64,000 nucleotides of DNA from Aequorivita iocasae (GCF_016757735.1 NZ_CP068439.1:1550001-1614000), one strand, 5' to 3'; positions 34,001 through 42,634 are shown, numbered from the stretch's first letter. The notes: generated by a model not told the origin, from the letters alone. Numbers and translations are program-made.

Positions 34001-35420
34001 TATCCCGATGGCGGTTTCTACCTCGGGTGGTGCAGAAGTACAACGACCTTTGGCAACAGTGGTTATTGGTGGTTTGATTACGGCAACTTTTTTGACCCTT
34101 GTTGTGATTCCAGTATTGTACTATTGGCTGGAATCCCGAAAAGAAAAGAAAGAAAATGGTGGGGACGTAAGCTATATCAACAAAACAACAACAGTAGTTA
34201 CCATATTGTTACTATTGGGCGGTGTAATTTCATCAGGTAGTGCTTTTGCACAGGATAAAAACATCGGAGATGAAACCCCTGTTACCATCACTTTGGATGA
34301 TGCTATTGAAATGGCTAAACATAATTACCCATCCCTTAAAGAGAGCCAAGCTTTTATACAACGGGAGCAGGCAATGAAAGGCACCAGTTTTGACCTTGGC
34401 AGCACCCAAGTTTTTACTGGAAAGGAAGAATACGGAAATAATCTTCCGGGAATTCAAACAACCATCGGCGTACAGCAGGGAAATATTGATTTGCTTTCTG
34501 GTTTTTCAAAATCAAAGTTTTATAAAGAACGCATTGCTCTGGGCGAAAAATTCTATGTGCTAAATGAACAGCAATTGGTAAAAAATGTAATGCAGGCTTA
34601 TGACCAGATAAACTATTACAAGGCACAATTGCATTTTGCGGAACAATTGGACAGTGTGTACGTCAATTTTAAAACGGCCGCACAATTGAGATACGATACG
34701 GGAGAAACGGGCAAATTGGAATTTATCGCTGCATCTTCCGAATACCAACAGATTCAAGTATTAAAACAACAGGCTTATGACGATATAGAGATTGCCAAGC
34801 GGGCTCTAAAACAATATTTGGGTATGGACAAAGCCATTGAGACTTCAACCGTTCCCTATGAACCGATGGAATTTATGACGGTGCTGGATTCTGTTTCAGT
34901 GGCGAACAATCCAATGTTACAATATTCCCAACAAAATGCCGAAGTGAGCAAAGCTAATGTAAGCGTTGAGAAATCGGAGTTTTTTCCCAAATTCAGTTTT
35001 TCCTATGGAAGACAGGTGGTGGACGATGTTTCCGGTTTCAATACCTATCAGGCAGGTATCAATATTCCACTTTGGTTTTTTCCGCAGAAAGCAAGGGTAA
35101 AGGCGGCCAAGGCAGATGCACTGGTAGCAGAAAGCCAATATTTGGAGCAAAAGGCAACTACCGAAAGCAAAGTTTCGCAACTGCTCAAATCCCTTGAAAA
35201 AACACAGAAGACATTGCGATATTATGAAGAAGGTGCATTGCTATTGGCAGAAGAACAGATAGCCACGGCACAATTGGCATCCAAGGAAGGCGAAATAGAA
35301 TATATAAACTATATCACTATTCTCAACAGTGCCATCAAGATAAAGCAAAATCATTTGCAATACATCAACCAATATAACCAACAGGCCATTGAGGTACAAT
35401 ACCAATTGGGCAATCTATAA
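31005..35420 (+). CDS. czcA: CzcA-type divalent-metal RND pump fused to a TolC-type outer-membrane channel
   Basis: A 1471-residue single reading frame. Residues 1 to about 1050 are an RND metal pump. Membrane segment 4 has DFGIIVDGAVIIVE with Asp400, Asp406 and Glu413, the charged set of Zn/Co/Cd (CzcA) pumps, so divalent cations are expected. Residues about 1090-1471 are a TolC/CzcC-type channel with long coiled coils. Between them, residues 1060-1083 (KTTTVVTILLLL, then SGSAFAQ) look exactly like a signal peptide with a signal-peptidase site after Ala1082. Since RND pumps end in the cytoplasm, this would export the channel half, perhaps with cleavage into two proteins. No internal ATG starts a separate tolC gene nearby. 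Confidence 0.9.
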   Translation: MINKIISFSINNKFIIGLFIVALVGTGIWSMATINLGSVPDITNNQVQVITTAPNLGTEDIEQFVTYPVELAMANLPDVIELRSVSRFGLSVVTIVFKDEAGTYLPRQLVQEKLAEVNEEIPEGFGKPFMAPITTGLGEIFQYTLKVKDGYEDKYDAMELRTIQDWIVKRQMALVPGVVEVNAFGGFVKQYEVALNPDKLKSFGITMNQVFEALKMNNANTGGAYIEKNHQANFIRGEGLARSIEDLENTVVTSQNGSPVLVRDVAEKVGYGSQVRYGAFTQDGHESVGGQILMLKGQSPGNVVENVEIRIKEIQKSLPEGVYIEPFLSRSDLIDRTTSTVEKNLIEGSLIVIFVLVLLLGSFRGGLITASVIPLSLLFAFILMKQFGVWANLMSLGAIDFGIIVDGAVIIVEGMVFHIHQRMKKTTTAIGQAEMDEIAYESASTMMNSAFFGQLIILIVFTPILFLTGVEGKMFRPMAFTFGFAVLGAIILCLTYVPMISTMFLKPAKNQNGWFAKFENRIDRFSDRIMSGLNRAYVPLLNFALRFKTVVVIGAVTLLLIAGFIFSNMGGEFIPKFDEGDIAFQALIKPGSSLTESIEASKKLQNLINEFPEVKTVVSRIGVAEIPTDPMPMDIADSYIILEKNKSKWTSADSKEELIEKIQEKISVVPGVNFVFTQPVELRFNELLTGVREDVAIKLYGEDLEVLADKVQEIAAVIRTVPGAADLNVEATSGLPQMTVEYNRAKMAQYGVTVDKLNDYVSAAFAGEKASVIFEGEKRFDVVIRLAKEFRQDINSLKNLYIDLPSGAQVPLNQVADISYKSGPMQISRDNTSRRISVGVNVRGRDVKTMVEEIQQKLEKEVELPAGYYVTYGGSFENLQRATDRLMIVVPIALALIFILLYFALSSFSQSLMIYMAVPLAAIGGVFALWIRGMPFSISAGVGFIVLFGVAVLNGLVLINKFNELKESGMTNLKDRIYEATHERLRPILLTATAAIMGFIPMAVSTSGGAEVQRPLATVVIGGLITATFLTLVVIPVLYYWLESRKEKKENGGDVSYINKTTTVVTILLLLGGVISSGSAFAQDKNIGDETPVTITLDDAIEMAKHNYPSLKESQAFIQREQAMKGTSFDLGSTQVFTGKEEYGNNLPGIQTTIGVQQGNIDLLSGFSKSKFYKERIALGEKFYVLNEQQLVKNVMQAYDQINYYKAQLHFAEQLDSVYVNFKTAAQLRYDTGETGKLEFIAASSEYQQIQVLKQQAYDDIEIAKRALKQYLGMDKAIETSTVPYEPMEFMTVLDSVSVANNPMLQYSQQNAEVSKANVSVEKSEFFPKFSFSYGRQVVDDVSGFNTYQAGINIPLWFFPQKARVKAAKADALVAESQYLEQKATTESKVSQLLKSLEKTQKTLRYYEEGALLLAEEQIATAQLASKEGEIEYINYITILNSAIKIKQNHLQYINQYNQQAIEVQYQLGNL

Positions 35421-35438
35421 TTAAAAATTCATCAAATT

Positions 35439-36653
35439 ATGAAACACATAAAAATTTTCAGTTCAATAATGGCCATACTCTTATTGATGGCTTGCAATAA
35501 TAAACCCGATAGCGAATCGGGTCACAGCGATGAACAAACCGCTGAACTTTCCGATGGCGAAGAAACAGGACACAAAGAGGAAGAAGGTGTAGTGGAAATT
35601 ACCCAAGCACAAGCGGAAACGGTTGGACTCGAAATGAAACCTTTGGAACAAAAAAACTTGGGCAACACCATAAAAGTTACAGGACAGTTGGAGTTGTTTC
35701 CACAGGATAGAGCGAACATCAGTCCTTTTGTTGGTGGTAATGTCCGTTCCATCAATGTCATTGAGGGCGACAAAGTGAACAGAGGTCAGGTATTGGCTTA
35801 TTTGGAGCATCCAGATATTATTACAATGCAACAGGAATTTCAGGAAAAGAACGATGAACTGGTCTTTTTGGAACAGGATTTTGAGCGTAAAAAAATCCTT
35901 TACGAGAAGGGTGTCTCATCAGGAAAGGAATTTCAACTGGCACAGTCCAAATTTCGTTCTACTATGTCCAGTGTCAATGGATTGCGTTCAAAATTGAAAC
36001 TTTTGGGTATTAATACGGGCAAGGTTTTGGAAGGTCAAATATATTCGGCAGTACCTATTACGTCACCAATTAGTGGTTTTGTAGATGAAGTGATGGTCAG
36101 CCTTGGCGATTATGTCGCACCACAGACTAAAATGTTCACGGTGAGCGACAATACAGAAATCCACGCCGACTTTAAGGTTTATGAAAAGGACATTCATAAA
36201 GTCAAGGAAGGACAGGAAATATATTTTACAGTGGCATCCAAACCAGATGAACTTTTAAAGGCAAAAATACACGCCATTGGTAAAACTTTTGAAACAGACC
36301 CAAAAGCATTGCACGTCCACGCAGACGTACACAATGAGGATAAAGAACTGCTTCCCGGAATGTATGTGGAAGGTAGGATTGCACAGGATGAAAAAATGGT
36401 CTATGCAGTACCCGAAGAAGCTATCATCAAGGACGGCGAACAATCTTTTATTTTTATTTTGGATGAAGATGGCGAAAAAGAAAAGAACAAAATGAAGTTT
36501 AAAATGATTCCAATAAGCACAGGAATTACAGATTTGGGTTTTGTTGAAATAAATCTACCAGCCGATATGCCAAAAGAAGCTAAAGTGGTTACCAAGGGAG
36601 CATACACGCTATCGTCCGAAATGGTAAAAGGCGAACTGGAACACGACCATTAA
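35439..36653 (+). CDS. czcB: CzcB-type RND periplasmic adaptor lipoprotein
   Basis: A 404-residue membrane-fusion protein. The signal ends in a lipobox (LLLMAC, Cys19), followed by an acidic, His-containing linker (about 20-50). The core has the usual order: lipoyl half (about 90-125), helical hairpin (EFQEKNDELVFLEQDFERKK, about 129-148, continuing), second lipoyl half with TSPISGFVDEVMVSLGDYV, then beta-barrel. It ends in EHDH, a possible metal site. It lacks the Cys/Met heavy-metal domain and the DUF3347 tail found in CusB at 27710. It would join the inner pump to the outer channel. It begins 18 bases after the fused pump gene. Confidence 0.88.
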   Translation: MKHIKIFSSIMAILLLMACNNKPDSESGHSDEQTAELSDGEETGHKEEEGVVEITQAQAETVGLEMKPLEQKNLGNTIKVTGQLELFPQDRANISPFVGGNVRSINVIEGDKVNRGQVLAYLEHPDIITMQQEFQEKNDELVFLEQDFERKKILYEKGVSSGKEFQLAQSKFRSTMSSVNGLRSKLKLLGINTGKVLEGQIYSAVPITSPISGFVDEVMVSLGDYVAPQTKMFTVSDNTEIHADFKVYEKDIHKVKEGQEIYFTVASKPDELLKAKIHAIGKTFETDPKALHVHADVHNEDKELLPGMYVEGRIAQDEKMVYAVPEEAIIKDGEQSFIFILDEDGEKEKNKMKFKMIPISTGITDLGFVEINLPADMPKEAKVVTKGAYTLSSEMVKGELEHDH

Positions 36654-36687
36654 AAAATTTGTAATTGTTGAACAAAATAATATTCAG

Positions 36688-37026
36688 ATGAAAGAGATAA
36701 AAGCTTATGTTAAGCCGAACAGAATTCAGAAAGTTATTGAAGCCCTTGCTGATAGTGGCTTTCAAAGTATGACATTATCACAGGCAGAAGGCACTGGTGC
36801 ATTTAAGGCAAAAGGGGCAAAACCTTCGCTCGATTTTCACGTAACCGACAGCCCTGTGGTAAAATTGGAGTTGGTCTGTCAAAATGAAGAGGCGCAAGAT
36901 GCCATAGACTTAATCATTGCCAATGGCAAAACCAACGAACAGGGCGATGGTATTATCTATGTAATAGATATTGAGAATGCCTTTCAAATAAAAACGGGAG
37001 AATCCCTTAAAAAACAACAGCGTTAA
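36688..37026 (+). CDS. PII-like regulator of the efflux-associated group
   Basis: A 112-residue protein with a PII fold signature: the N-terminal MKEIKAYVKPNRIQKVIEAL is the beta1-alpha1 segment of PII/GlnK proteins. The T-loop region (QAEGTGAFKAKG) is short and lacks the uridylylated Tyr of GlnB. The C-terminal part (GDGIIYVIDIENAFQIKTGE) keeps the B-loop-like area. A divergent PII group is known to sit next to CzcA-type pumps, and this gene fits: it follows czcB by 34 bases. It is expected to sense a small molecule or metal and modulate the pump rather than nitrogen metabolism. Confidence 0.82.
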   Translation: MKEIKAYVKPNRIQKVIEALADSGFQSMTLSQAEGTGAFKAKGAKPSLDFHVTDSPVVKLELVCQNEEAQDAIDLIIANGKTNEQGDGIIYVIDIENAFQIKTGESLKKQQR

Positions 37027-37038
37027 AAATAGATAACA

Positions 37039-37455
37039 ATGAATGAAGTTGAAAAATTTTTAGAGGGTAAAAAAGTTCGTCCTACCTCAATGCGCATACT
37101 TATATACAAGTATATGGCACAAAAAGAAATAGCGGTTGCACTTACAGATATAGAAAATGCTTTCACAAAATCAGATAGGACTACCTTGTACAGAACCCTT
37201 AAAACTTTTGAGGAAAACGGTATCGTACACCAAATTGATGATGGCACAGGAATTTCAAAATATGCCCTTTGCCAAAATGGTTGCAATTGCGAAATAGAAC
37301 AGGATTTGCACCTCCATTTTCATTGCTCAAACTGCAACAAAACGGTTTGTTTAACGGAGCACAAAATCCCTCATATCAATTTACCGGAAGGATATTTGGC
37401 AGAGGATGTAAACCTCGTTGTTAAAGGAATATGCGAAAAATGTAGTGGCCAATAA
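37039..37455 (+). CDS. Fur-family metal-responsive repressor
   Basis: A 138-residue Fur-type regulator. The winged helix spans about 10-85, with the recognition region DRTTLYRTLKTFEENGIVH. The dimerisation part has the His/Cys metal-binding stretch HLHFHCSNCNKTVCL (about 94-108) and a second structural pair CEKC near the end, as in Zn-containing Fur/Zur proteins. It is 12 bases after the PII-like gene and upstream of a Zn/Cd ATPase. A Zur-like response to zinc, controlling this operon, is plausible. I found no clear Fur/Zur box. Confidence 0.85.
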   Translation: MNEVEKFLEGKKVRPTSMRILIYKYMAQKEIAVALTDIENAFTKSDRTTLYRTLKTFEENGIVHQIDDGTGISKYALCQNGCNCEIEQDLHLHFHCSNCNKTVCLTEHKIPHINLPEGYLAEDVNLVVKGICEKCSGQ

Positions 37456-37508
37456 ATGCACTTCCATTGCACTAATTATTTCATTAAATTGATTAAAATT
37501 TAAAAATT

Positions 37509-37865
37509 ATGATACAGTTAGTAAATACCACAAAAGACAATTTAGTTGCCACCATTTTGGAAGGCAAAATCTCTAAAACCGATGTGAAACTGATACATTC
37601 AAGAATTGACGAAATACTGAAAAACAATCAATAAGTTGATTTCTATTTTGAAATGAAAGACTTCCACGGCTATGACCTTGAAGGATTGTGGGCAGATATA
37701 AAAGTGGACGTTTCGCATCTTTCCGATTATGGGAGAATGGCATTTGTGGGAGAAAAAAAATGGCAGGAATGGGCTGCAAAAGTCACCGATTTCTTCACAA
37801 GCTCGGAAGTGAAATTCTTCGATTTAAAAGAAAAAGAAGAAGCAAAAAAATGGATTGGCCAATAA
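37509..37865 (+). pseudogene. STAS/SEC14-like (SpoIIAA-like) gene broken by an in-frame stop
   Basis: The frame from ATG 37509 encodes 41 residues (MIQLVNTTKDNLVATILEGK and on) and then meets TAA at 37632-37634. The same frame continues without further stops from 37635 to 37865 and reads as the rest of the family: FEMKDFHGYDLEGLWADIK, LSDYGRMAFVGEKKWQEWAA, then FFDLKEKEEAKKW. Together they make the usual 118-residue protein of the STAS/SEC14-domain group. One base change would explain the stop. The second half could be translated from ATG 37653 (70 aa), so two half-proteins remain possible, but decay of a once intact gene is simpler. Confidence 0.8.
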
Positions 37866-37874
37866 ATTGAACTT

Positions 37875-39839
37875 ATGAAAAAGCAAAAAAGAAACCTTCG
37901 GGATTTAGACCCAAAAGAACATATAGGAGAACACAGCCACGACGATGGCCACAATCATAGCAATCCGGAAAAACTCGGTAATTTCAGAACGTATTTACCT
38001 TCCATTTTCAGTTTTGTAATGCTGATTGCAGGAATTGCTTTTGATTATTTTGAAACCTTTCCACATTTTTCTGGTTGGATTCGCATTGTATGGTATGTTG
38101 TGGCATACCTGCCAGTTGGTTTTCCTGTAATAAAAGAAGGATGGAACAGTATCCTAAAAGGCGACTTCTTTACCGAATTTCTATTGATGTCAATTGCCAC
38201 AATAGGGGCATTCGCCATTGGCGAATATCCTGAAGGTGTTGCCGTGATGCTATTTTATGCCGTGGGCGAATTGTTCCAAAGTGCCGCGGTTAAAAAAGCC
38301 AAGGGAAGCATCAAGGCATTACTGGATGTACGACCTAATGAAGCCTTGGTCTATAGGAACGACAATTATGTTTCTGTAAATCCCGAAACCGTTGCCATTG
38401 GCGAAAAAGTACAAGTCCGTGTGGGCGAAAAAATCCCTTTGGATGGTATTTTACTTTCTGAAAAAGGCTCGTTCAATACAGCGGCTTTAACGGGCGAAAG
38501 TAAACCCGATACCATTGCAAAAGGCGAAAAAGTATTTGCAGGAAGTATTAACCTTGATGGCGTAATTGAAATTGAAACCACCAAGGAATTTAAGGATAGT
38601 TCCATTGCCCGAATTCTCGATATGGTTCAAAACGCCACGGCACGTAAATCAAAAACCGAATTGTTCATCAGAAAATTTGCAAGAATCTATACACCTATTG
38701 TGGTATTCTTGGCGATTGGATTAACATTTTTGCCCTACTTTTTTGTGGATGATTATGTGTTTAACGATTGGTTATATAGAGCATTGATATTCTTGGTAAT
38801 TTCCTGTCCGTGTGCCTTGGTTATCTCTATTCCGTTGGGTTATTTTGGTGGATTGGGAGCAGCTTCAAAAAATGGAATTCTCTTTAAGGGAGCATCCTAT
38901 TTAGATGAAATGACAAGGATAACCACAGTGGTAATGGACAAAACCGGAACCGTAACCAAAGGTGTTTTCAAAATCAAGGAAATAAAAGCCATTGGTTGGG
39001 ATGAACCCGAATTTATGAAATACCTGATGACGATGGAAGAACAATCCACTCATCCCATTGCCAAGGCAATTATGGAATATAAAGCCGATGGCGAAGATTT
39101 TCAAGCTTCCGAAGTAACTGAAATAGCAGGAAAAGGCTTAAAAGGAACAGTAAACGGCAAAACCGTATTGGTTGGGAATAAAGCATTGATGATTTCAAAC
39201 AATATCGAAGTTCCATCTCAAACCGACAACATTGTAGAATCCATTGTGATGGTTTCTATTGAAAGCAAATTCGCTGGCTATGTCATCATTGCAGACGAAT
39301 TGAAAGAAGATGCCCACGAAGCCATCAAACAAATTCGAGAATCGGGAATTTCCAAAATCATAATGCTTTCGGGCGACAAGGATTCTATAACCCAACAAGT
39401 CGCAAAAGAAATGGGCGTTGATTGGGCAAAAGGCGGATTATTGCCCGAAGCTAAATTAGCTGAAGTCGAAAAACTGATGTCCGAGACCGACAATAAAGTC
39501 GCCTTCATTGGCGATGGTATCAATGATGCACCAGTCTTGGCAGTAAGCGATGTTGGCATTGCAATGGGTGGCTTGGGAAGTGATGTGGCCATCGAGACAG
39601 CGGATGTCATTATTCAAACAGACCAACCAAGTAAAATAGCGAGAGCCATAAAAATAGGCTGTTCTACAAGACGTATTGTATATCAAAATATTGCGCTTGC
39701 TTTTGGAGTAAAAGCAGTGGTTTTGGTTTTGGGCGCAGGTGGTCTGGCAACGATGTGGGAAGCGGTTTTTGCCGATGTTGGTGTGGCTTTATTGGCAATA
39801 TTGAATGCCGTTAGGTTGCAGAGGATGACGTGGAAGTAA
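37875..39839 (+). CDS. Zn/Cd/Pb-exporting P1B-type ATPase
   Basis: A 654-residue heavy-metal-translocating ATPase. The membrane metal site is SCPCALVISIPLG (CPC at about 310-312), followed by the phosphorylation loop DKTGTVTKG (Asp at about 355). The hinge motif GDGINDAPVL and the last membrane helix with ADVGVALLAILNAVRL, including its conserved Asp, place it in the P1B-2 (Zn/Cd/Pb) group. Instead of an HMA domain, the N-terminus carries a His-rich segment (EHIGEHSHDDGHNHSN, about residues 16-31). It is predicted to pump divalent metal out of the cytoplasm. It starts 10 bases after the broken STAS-like gene. Confidence 0.92.
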   Translation: MKKQKRNLRDLDPKEHIGEHSHDDGHNHSNPEKLGNFRTYLPSIFSFVMLIAGIAFDYFETFPHFSGWIRIVWYVVAYLPVGFPVIKEGWNSILKGDFFTEFLLMSIATIGAFAIGEYPEGVAVMLFYAVGELFQSAAVKKAKGSIKALLDVRPNEALVYRNDNYVSVNPETVAIGEKVQVRVGEKIPLDGILLSEKGSFNTAALTGESKPDTIAKGEKVFAGSINLDGVIEIETTKEFKDSSIARILDMVQNATARKSKTELFIRKFARIYTPIVVFLAIGLTFLPYFFVDDYVFNDWLYRALIFLVISCPCALVISIPLGYFGGLGAASKNGILFKGASYLDEMTRITTVVMDKTGTVTKGVFKIKEIKAIGWDEPEFMKYLMTMEEQSTHPIAKAIMEYKADGEDFQASEVTEIAGKGLKGTVNGKTVLVGNKALMISNNIEVPSQTDNIVESIVMVSIESKFAGYVIIADELKEDAHEAIKQIRESGISKIIMLSGDKDSITQQVAKEMGVDWAKGGLLPEAKLAEVEKLMSETDNKVAFIGDGINDAPVLAVSDVGIAMGGLGSDVAIETADVIIQTDQPSKIARAIKIGCSTRRIVYQNIALAFGVKAVVLVLGAGGLATMWEAVFADVGVALLAILNAVRLQRMTWK

Positions 39840-39849
39840 TCAAAAAGCG

Positions 39850-40017
39850 ATGTATCAAAAGCAGAGAAATAAAATAAATAAGAAGGTCAGTAAATTATCA
39901 AATAACAATACCACAAAAAAAGATAAAATAATTTGGATTAGTATTATAATCATTGTTATCGTGTTAATCTGCTTTGTACTGTTCTTAAAATTCCTAAAGT
40001 ACTTTATCTATATTTAG
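39850..40017 (+). CDS. Small basic single-pass membrane protein (KKDKII family), copy 2
   Basis: A 55-residue reading frame 10 bases after the Zn/Cd ATPase. It has a basic N-terminus (MYQKQRNKINKK), a polar stretch, then KKDKII followed by one long Ile/Val/Leu helix and an aromatic tail (KYFIYI). It matches the layout of the gene at 29577-29753, including M-x4-RNK and KKDKII. Both lie directly after an exporter gene. Family and function are unknown to me; the shared layout argues that both are translated. Confidence 0.6.
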   Translation: MYQKQRNKINKKVSKLSNNNTTKKDKIIWISIIIIVIVLICFVLFLKFLKYFIYI

Positions 40018-40110
40018 ATGCAATGCTTTAGCAATAAATGAAACGAATTCAGCAAATTCTACAAATCATTCAGCATATAACGTAATACATTAAAGTCCTT
40101 TAATCCTGAA

Positions 40111-40127
40111 ATTTGTACTGTACAAAT
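40111..40127. promoter_or_regulatory. Perfect 17-bp palindrome upstream of copA
   Basis: ATTTGTAC and GTACAAAT are separated by a single T. The palindrome ends 12 bases before the copA ATG at 40140 and probably overlaps the promoter or transcript start. Its size and symmetry suit a dimeric repressor or activator site. The regulator is unknown; the Fur-family protein and the HMA-AraC proteins are candidates from this window. Confidence 0.6.
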
Positions 40128-40139
40128 AAGAATGCGATT

Positions 40140-42398
40140 ATGGAAACTATCAACATATTTGAAACCAAAGAAAAGAACCATAAACAGGAAATAAAAGAAT
40201 CATTCCCTGTTACAGGAATGACCTGCGCATCGTGTGCATCAAGCGTTGAATCTGTATTAAAACACACAGATGGCGTATTTGATGCAAGCGTCAATTTCGC
40301 TAATAGTTCTGTTCTTGTGGAATACGACAAAGAGTTGAGTCCTAATCAACTTCAAAATGCACTTCGCGAAGTGGGTTATGACATTATCATTGATGCGGAG
40401 AATCCTTCAGAAGTACAACAAGAATTACAGCAAAAACATTATCAAGACATAAAAAACCGTACTATCTGGTCGGCCATACTTACCCTTCCCATTTTTGTAT
40501 TAGGAATGTTTTTTATGCAATGGGAACCAGGTAAGTGGATTTCTTTGGTGTTAACTTTTCCAATTCTTTTTTGGTTCGGTCGTAGCTTTTTCATCAATGC
40601 TTTCAAGCAAGCCAAACACGGTAAAGCAAATATGGATACCTTGGTAGCTTTGAGCACAGGAATCGCTTTTATCTTTAGTGTATTCAATACCTTTTTTCCA
40701 GAATTTTGGTTGAGTCGTGGTATTGAGCCTCACGTTTATTATGAAGCGGCTACGGTAATTATAACTTTTATTTCCTTGGGAAAATTGTTGGAGGAAAAGG
40801 CAAAATCAAATACTTCTTCGGCCATTAAAAAACTTATGGGATTACAACCCAAAACCCTTAAAATTATTGAGAATGGGGAAGAGAAGGAAATCCCTATTTC
40901 ATCAGTACAGGTTGGTCAGACCATTTTGGTACGTCCCGGAGAAAAGATTCCAGTGGATGGCGAAGTTTCCAAGGGAAGCTCGTATGTAGATGAAAGTATG
41001 ATTACGGGAGAACCTCTTCCAGTTCAGAAATCCCAAGGGGAAAAGGTCTTCGCTGGTACGGTTAATCAAAAAGGAAGCTTTCAATTTACCGCTGAAAAAG
41101 TTGGTGGAGAAACCTTGCTGTCGCAAATTATTAAAATGGTTCAGGAAGCTCAAGGAAGTAAGGCGCCAGTTCAAAAACTGGTCGATAAGATTGCCGGAAT
41201 ATTTGTTCCTGTCGTATTAGTTATTTCTATCATTACATTCATTGTCTGGATGTCAGTTGGAGGCGATAACGCATTTTCACAAGCCTTGTTGACCTCTGTA
41301 GCCGTGTTGGTTATCGCTTGTCCTTGTGCATTGGGCTTGGCAACACCTACCGCAATTATGGTGGGAATTGGTAAAGGCGCAGAAAATAATATCCTTATAA
41401 AGGATGCTGAAAGTTTAGAACTCGGTTATAAAGTGAATGCTATTATCCTTGATAAAACTGGTACTATTACCGAAGGAAAACCATTAGTAACTGATATCCT
41501 TTGGAAGGATAAACTTGAAAATAGCAATGAATACAAAAAAAATCTTTTGGCTATCGAGTCACAATCAGAACATCCTTTGGCAGGAGCGGTCGTTAATTAT
41601 TTAAAAGAGAAAAATATTGAACAAGCTGAAATTGCTTCTTTTGAAAGTATTACAGGAAAAGGCGTAAAAGCTGAAACAGAAAACGGTTCACAATACTATG
41701 TTGGAAACCATAAATTAATGCTTGAGAAAAATATTCAAATCGACCATTCTTTAATGCAAACAGCAGAAAGTCTCGAAGAGCAGGCTAAAACGGTCATATT
41801 CTTTGGTAATGAAAAACAAGTGCTGGCGATACTCGCCATTGCAGACAAGATTAAGGAAACTTCAAAAAAGGCCATAGCAACGCTTCAAGAAAGAGGTATT
41901 GAGGTTTATATGCTTACAGGAGATAATAATAAAACCGCATCTGCTGTCGCAAAACAAGTAGGAATAACAAATTACCAAGGCGAAGTAATGCCTTCGGACA
42001 AAGCCGCTTTTGTTGAAAAATTGCAGGCGGACGGAAAGATAGTCGCAATGGTTGGCGATGGTATTAATGATTCCCAGGCTTTGGCGCAAGCCAATGTGAG
42101 TATTGCAATGGGAAAAGGTTCAGATATAGCGATGGACGTAGCAAAAATGACCTTGATAACATCAGATTTACAATCCATTCCCAAAGCGTTGGAACTATCG
42201 AAAAGAACCGTGTTGGGCATACGTCAGAATCTATTTTGGGCATTCATTTATAATCTCATTGGTATTCCAATTGCAGCAGGTGTTTTGTATCCCGTAAATG
42301 GATTTTTATTGGACCCAATGATTGCTGGAATGGCAATGGCTTTCAGTAGCGTATCTGTTGTCTTAAATAGTTTAAGACTTAAACGAGTAAAACTTTAA
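40140..42398 (+). CDS. copA: Cu(I)-exporting P1B-type ATPase
   Basis: A 752-residue copper ATPase read from the ATG at 40140; a TTG nine codons earlier lies inside a palindrome and is unlikely. One N-terminal HMA domain carries [13 protein letters not shown] (Cys29 and Cys32). The membrane site is [13 protein letters not shown] (CPC near 394), followed by DKTGTITEG (Asp near 437) and [10 protein letters not shown]. The last helices have [10 protein letters not shown] and [14 protein letters not shown], the P1B-1 Cu(I) signature. It removes Cu(I) from the cytoplasm. The copZ-type chaperone gene follows after 23 bases. Confidence 0.93.
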   Translation: METINIFETKEKNHKQEIKESFPVTGMTCASCASSVESVLKHTDGVFDASVNFANSSVLVEYDKELSPNQLQNALREVGYDIIIDAENPSEVQQELQQKHYQDIKNRTIWSAILTLPIFVLGMFFMQWEPGKWISLVLTFPILFWFGRSFFINAFKQAKHGKANMDTLVALSTGIAFIFSVFNTFFPEFWLSRGIEPHVYYEAATVIITFISLGKLLEEKAKSNTSSAIKKLMGLQPKTLKIIENGEEKEIPISSVQVGQTILVRPGEKIPVDGEVSKGSSYVDESMITGEPLPVQKSQGEKVFAGTVNQKGSFQFTAEKVGGETLLSQIIKMVQEAQGSKAPVQKLVDKIAGIFVPVVLVISIITFIVWMSVGGDNAFSQALLTSVAVLVIACPCALGLATPTAIMVGIGKGAENNILIKDAESLELGYKVNAIILDKTGTITEGKPLVTDILWKDKLENSNEYKKNLLAIESQSEHPLAGAVVNYLKEKNIEQAEIASFESITGKGVKAETENGSQYYVGNHKLMLEKNIQIDHSLMQTAESLEEQAKTVIFFGNEKQVLAILAIADKIKETSKKAIATLQERGIEVYMLTGDNNKTASAVAKQVGITNYQGEVMPSDKAAFVEKLQADGKIVAMVGDGINDSQALAQANVSIAMGKGSDIAMDVAKMTLITSDLQSIPKALELSKRTVLGIRQNLFWAFIYNLIGIPIAAGVLYPVNGFLLDPMIAGMAMAFSSVSVVLNSLRLKRVKL

Positions 42399-42421
42399 TA
42401 TTAATTATAAATTCAAATAAG

Positions 42422-42634
42422 ATGAAAACTTTAAAATTTAAAACAAATATCAATTGTGGTGGTTGTGTATCAAAAGTAACCCCTTTTTTAAACAAACAAG
42501 AAGGTATAGAAAGTTGGGAAGTGGATACCGCTAATCCTGATAAAATCCTAACCATTGAAAGTGATGGTGCAACCGAAGAAGATGTAAAGGCTACCTTGCA
42601 AAAAGTTGGCTTTAAAGCTGAATCTGTAGATTAA
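42422..42634 (+). CDS. HMA-domain copper chaperone (CopZ-like)
   Basis: A 70-residue cytoplasmic HMA protein with the loop NINCGGCVSKV (Cys12 and Cys15) and the expected fold length. It lies 23 bases after copA, so it probably delivers Cu(I) to that ATPase's HMA domain. Its sequence differs clearly from the HMA chaperone at 11762-11977, indicating separate partners for each arm of the island. Confidence 0.9.
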   Translation: MKTLKFKTNINCGGCVSKVTPFLNKQEGIESWEVDTANPDKILTIESDGATEEDVKATLQKVGFKAESVD

